A DNA stretch of 64,000 bases, taken from contig NZ_JAFFQY010000063.1 of the NCBI RefSeq assembly GCF_017311575.1, forward strand, positions 62,001-126,000, given 5' to 3'. Made by a program: the position numbers and the translations under genes. This DNA comes from Roseococcus thiosulfatophilus. GTDB lineage: Bacteria > Pseudomonadota > Alphaproteobacteria > Acetobacterales > Acetobacteraceae. Positions 62,937 through 64,000 of this stretch are shown in pieces (within the stretch, counting starts at the first letter, position 1; each line of letters starts with the position of its first letter). The notes below the pieces were generated by a model, which saw only the letters and a program-made list of their open reading frames with translations, had not been told where the DNA came from and did no database searches.

Positions 62937-64000
62937 ATGACGCCTGGCATCCATCGCTGGCCCGCGCAGGAACGCGTGCGTCATGGCAGCCCCGTCGCGG
63001 AGGCGCTTCCCCCCGAGATCGCGGGCGCGCGGCGGGTCGTGCTGGTCACCACGCGCTCCCTGGCCGAGAGCCGCATCGTGGCCGAGGCCCGCCGCGCCAT
63101 TGGCCCTGCGCTGGCCGGGACCTTCGCCCGGATGCGCGCCCACAGCGCCATCGAGGATGTGCTGGCGCTGACCGCCCTGCTGGTCGAGACCGAGGCCGAC
63201 CTGGTGGTGGCCGTCGGCGGCGGTTCGGTGGTGGATGGCAGCAAGGTGGCCTGCCAGGGGGTGTGGCGCGGCTTTCGCGCCGTGGCCGATGTGACCGGGG
63301 CGGCCGCTGGCCGCGCCGCCCATCCCGGCGCCTGGGAGGGCGCACCCCCCAGCCCGCGCATCGTGGCCGTGCCCACCACGCTCTCGGCGGCCGAGTTCGC
63401 CCCCCATGCGGGCGTCACCGACACGGTGGCGGGCCGGAAATACCGGCTGCTGGAGGCCTGGATGGTGCCGCGCAGCGTCATCCTGGACCCCGAGGCGGTG
63501 ATGGAGACGCCGGCGGAGCTCTTCCTCTCCTCCGGCATCCGCGCGGTGGACCATGGGGCGGAGCGCTGGTGTTCGTCCGCGCCGCAGCCCTTCTCGGACG
63601 CCGTCTCGTGGCAGGCATTGCGGATGCTGGCCCAGGGGTTGCCCGCCGTGGCGCGTGATCCGAACGACCGCGCGGCGCGCGCCCTTTGCCAGCAGGCGGC
63701 CTGGATGTCGGTGATGGGCGGCTGGGCCGGGGTGCCCGTGGGGGCGAGCCACGGCATCGGCTACATCCTGGGCGGGGCGCGCGGCGTGCCGCATGGCGTC
63801 ACCTCCTGCCTCATGCTGCCGGCCGTGATGCAGTGGAACGAGGCGGTGAATGGCGTGCGCCAGGCGGAACTGGCGGCGCTGTTCGGCGGCGGGCCCTGCC
63901 ATGCGGCGCTGCGCGGCTTCATCCGGGGCCTGGGGCTGCCGGTGACGCTGGGTGAGGTTGGCATCACGGAGGCCGATATCCCGGACCTGGCCGGGCGCTG
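62937..64000 (+). CDS. iron-containing alcohol dehydrogenase / maleylacetate reductase-like, 3' end outside window
   Basis: 354 codons are present from ATG 62937, five bases after the binding-protein gene. The NAD site is LVVAVGGGSVVDGSKVA (about 89-105) and PTTLSAAEFAPHAGVTD follows, with metal-ligand His residues in RAVDHGAERW, GASHGIGYILGG and GVPHGVTSCLMLPAVMQWN. The overall look is closest to maleylacetate reductases. The adjacency suggests a shared role in uptake and use of a carboxylate, which is inference. Confidence 0.85.
   Translation, partial: MTPGIHRWPAQERVRHGSPVAEALPPEIAGARRVVLVTTRSLAESRIVAEARRAIGPALAGTFARMRAHSAIEDVLALTALLVETEADLVVAVGGGSVVDGSKVACQGVWRGFRAVADVTGAAAGRAAHPGAWEGAPPSPRIVAVPTTLSAAEFAPHAGVTDTVAGRKYRLLEAWMVPRSVILDPEAVMETPAELFLSSGIRAVDHGAERWCSSAPQPFSDAVSWQALRMLAQGLPAVARDPNDRAARALCQQAAWMSVMGGWAGVPVGASHGIGYILGGARGVPHGVTSCLMLPAVMQWNEAVNGVRQAELAALFGGGPCHAALRGFIRGLGLPVTLGEVGITEADIPDLAGR

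Overview
The window is a GC-rich, tightly packed chromosomal segment of an alphaproteobacterium. The gene content and order (sdhCDAB, odhA/odhB next to sucCD, trpD-trpC-moaC-moeA, mreBCD-mrdA-rodA, DUF1489, pdxA-pdxJ) fit Rhodospirillales, most likely an Acetobacteraceae/Roseomonas-like bacterium. That placement is inferred from protein likeness and composition; no rRNA or tRNA gene was seen. No CRISPR array, transposase or integrase was recognised.

Layout. 1-2.6 kb: 5' part of an aspartate-semialdehyde-dehydrogenase-like pseudoenzyme (minus), zapE, and a secreted Cys-motif protein. 2.6-19 kb: an oxidative central-metabolism block with mdh, a phosphoesterase, sucC-sucD, a secreted protein, a small toxin-antitoxin pair on the opposite strand, sucA-sucB, the true asd, a CPA2 antiporter, DUF1489 and sdhCDAB. 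These genes cover 2-oxoglutarate to succinate, succinate to fumarate, and malate to oxaloacetate. 19-22 kb: a gene-poor gap, small conserved proteins and pdxA-pdxJ (vitamin B6). 22-30 kb: a yejABEF-type peptide importer operon with a DUF3891 gene inserted between the two permease genes, then a membrane protein and a 2-hydroxyacid dehydrogenase. 30-34.3 kb: OmpA-like lipoprotein, allantoinase-like deacetylase, an unrecognised Cys/His protein, and leuA behind a leucine-rich leader peptide. 34.5-40 kb: the rod-shape operon mreBCD-mrdA-rodA. 40-47.8 kb: carbamoylase, rRNA methyltransferase, glutaryl-CoA dehydrogenase, beta-lactamase-fold protein, DEAD-box helicase and an alpha/beta hydrolase. 47.8-52.6 kb: trpD-trpC-moaC-moeA-secreted Cys protein (minus), preceded by an Fe-S FNR-type regulator. 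52.7-56.6 kb: a four-gene phage-tail-like spike cassette with its own promoter. 56.8-64 kb: polyamine ABC transporter, aspartate aminotransferase, a tripartite-tricarboxylate binding protein and a partial iron-type alcohol dehydrogenase.

Most noteworthy outside ordinary genes: (1) a 33-codon leader ORF with six Leu codons in eight, whose stop codon lies in a hairpin just ahead of leuA; (2) a three-copy palindromic repeat family with compensatory stem changes; (3) a second composite hairpin element in two inverted copies, one with a 42-bp triplication; (4) an identical short Cys motif (C-P-x-G-T-x9-D-[IV]-T-R-C-V-P) ending two otherwise different secreted proteins 45 kb apart; (5) the orphan tail-spike cassette with a near-consensus promoter; (6) a palindrome across the asd start region.
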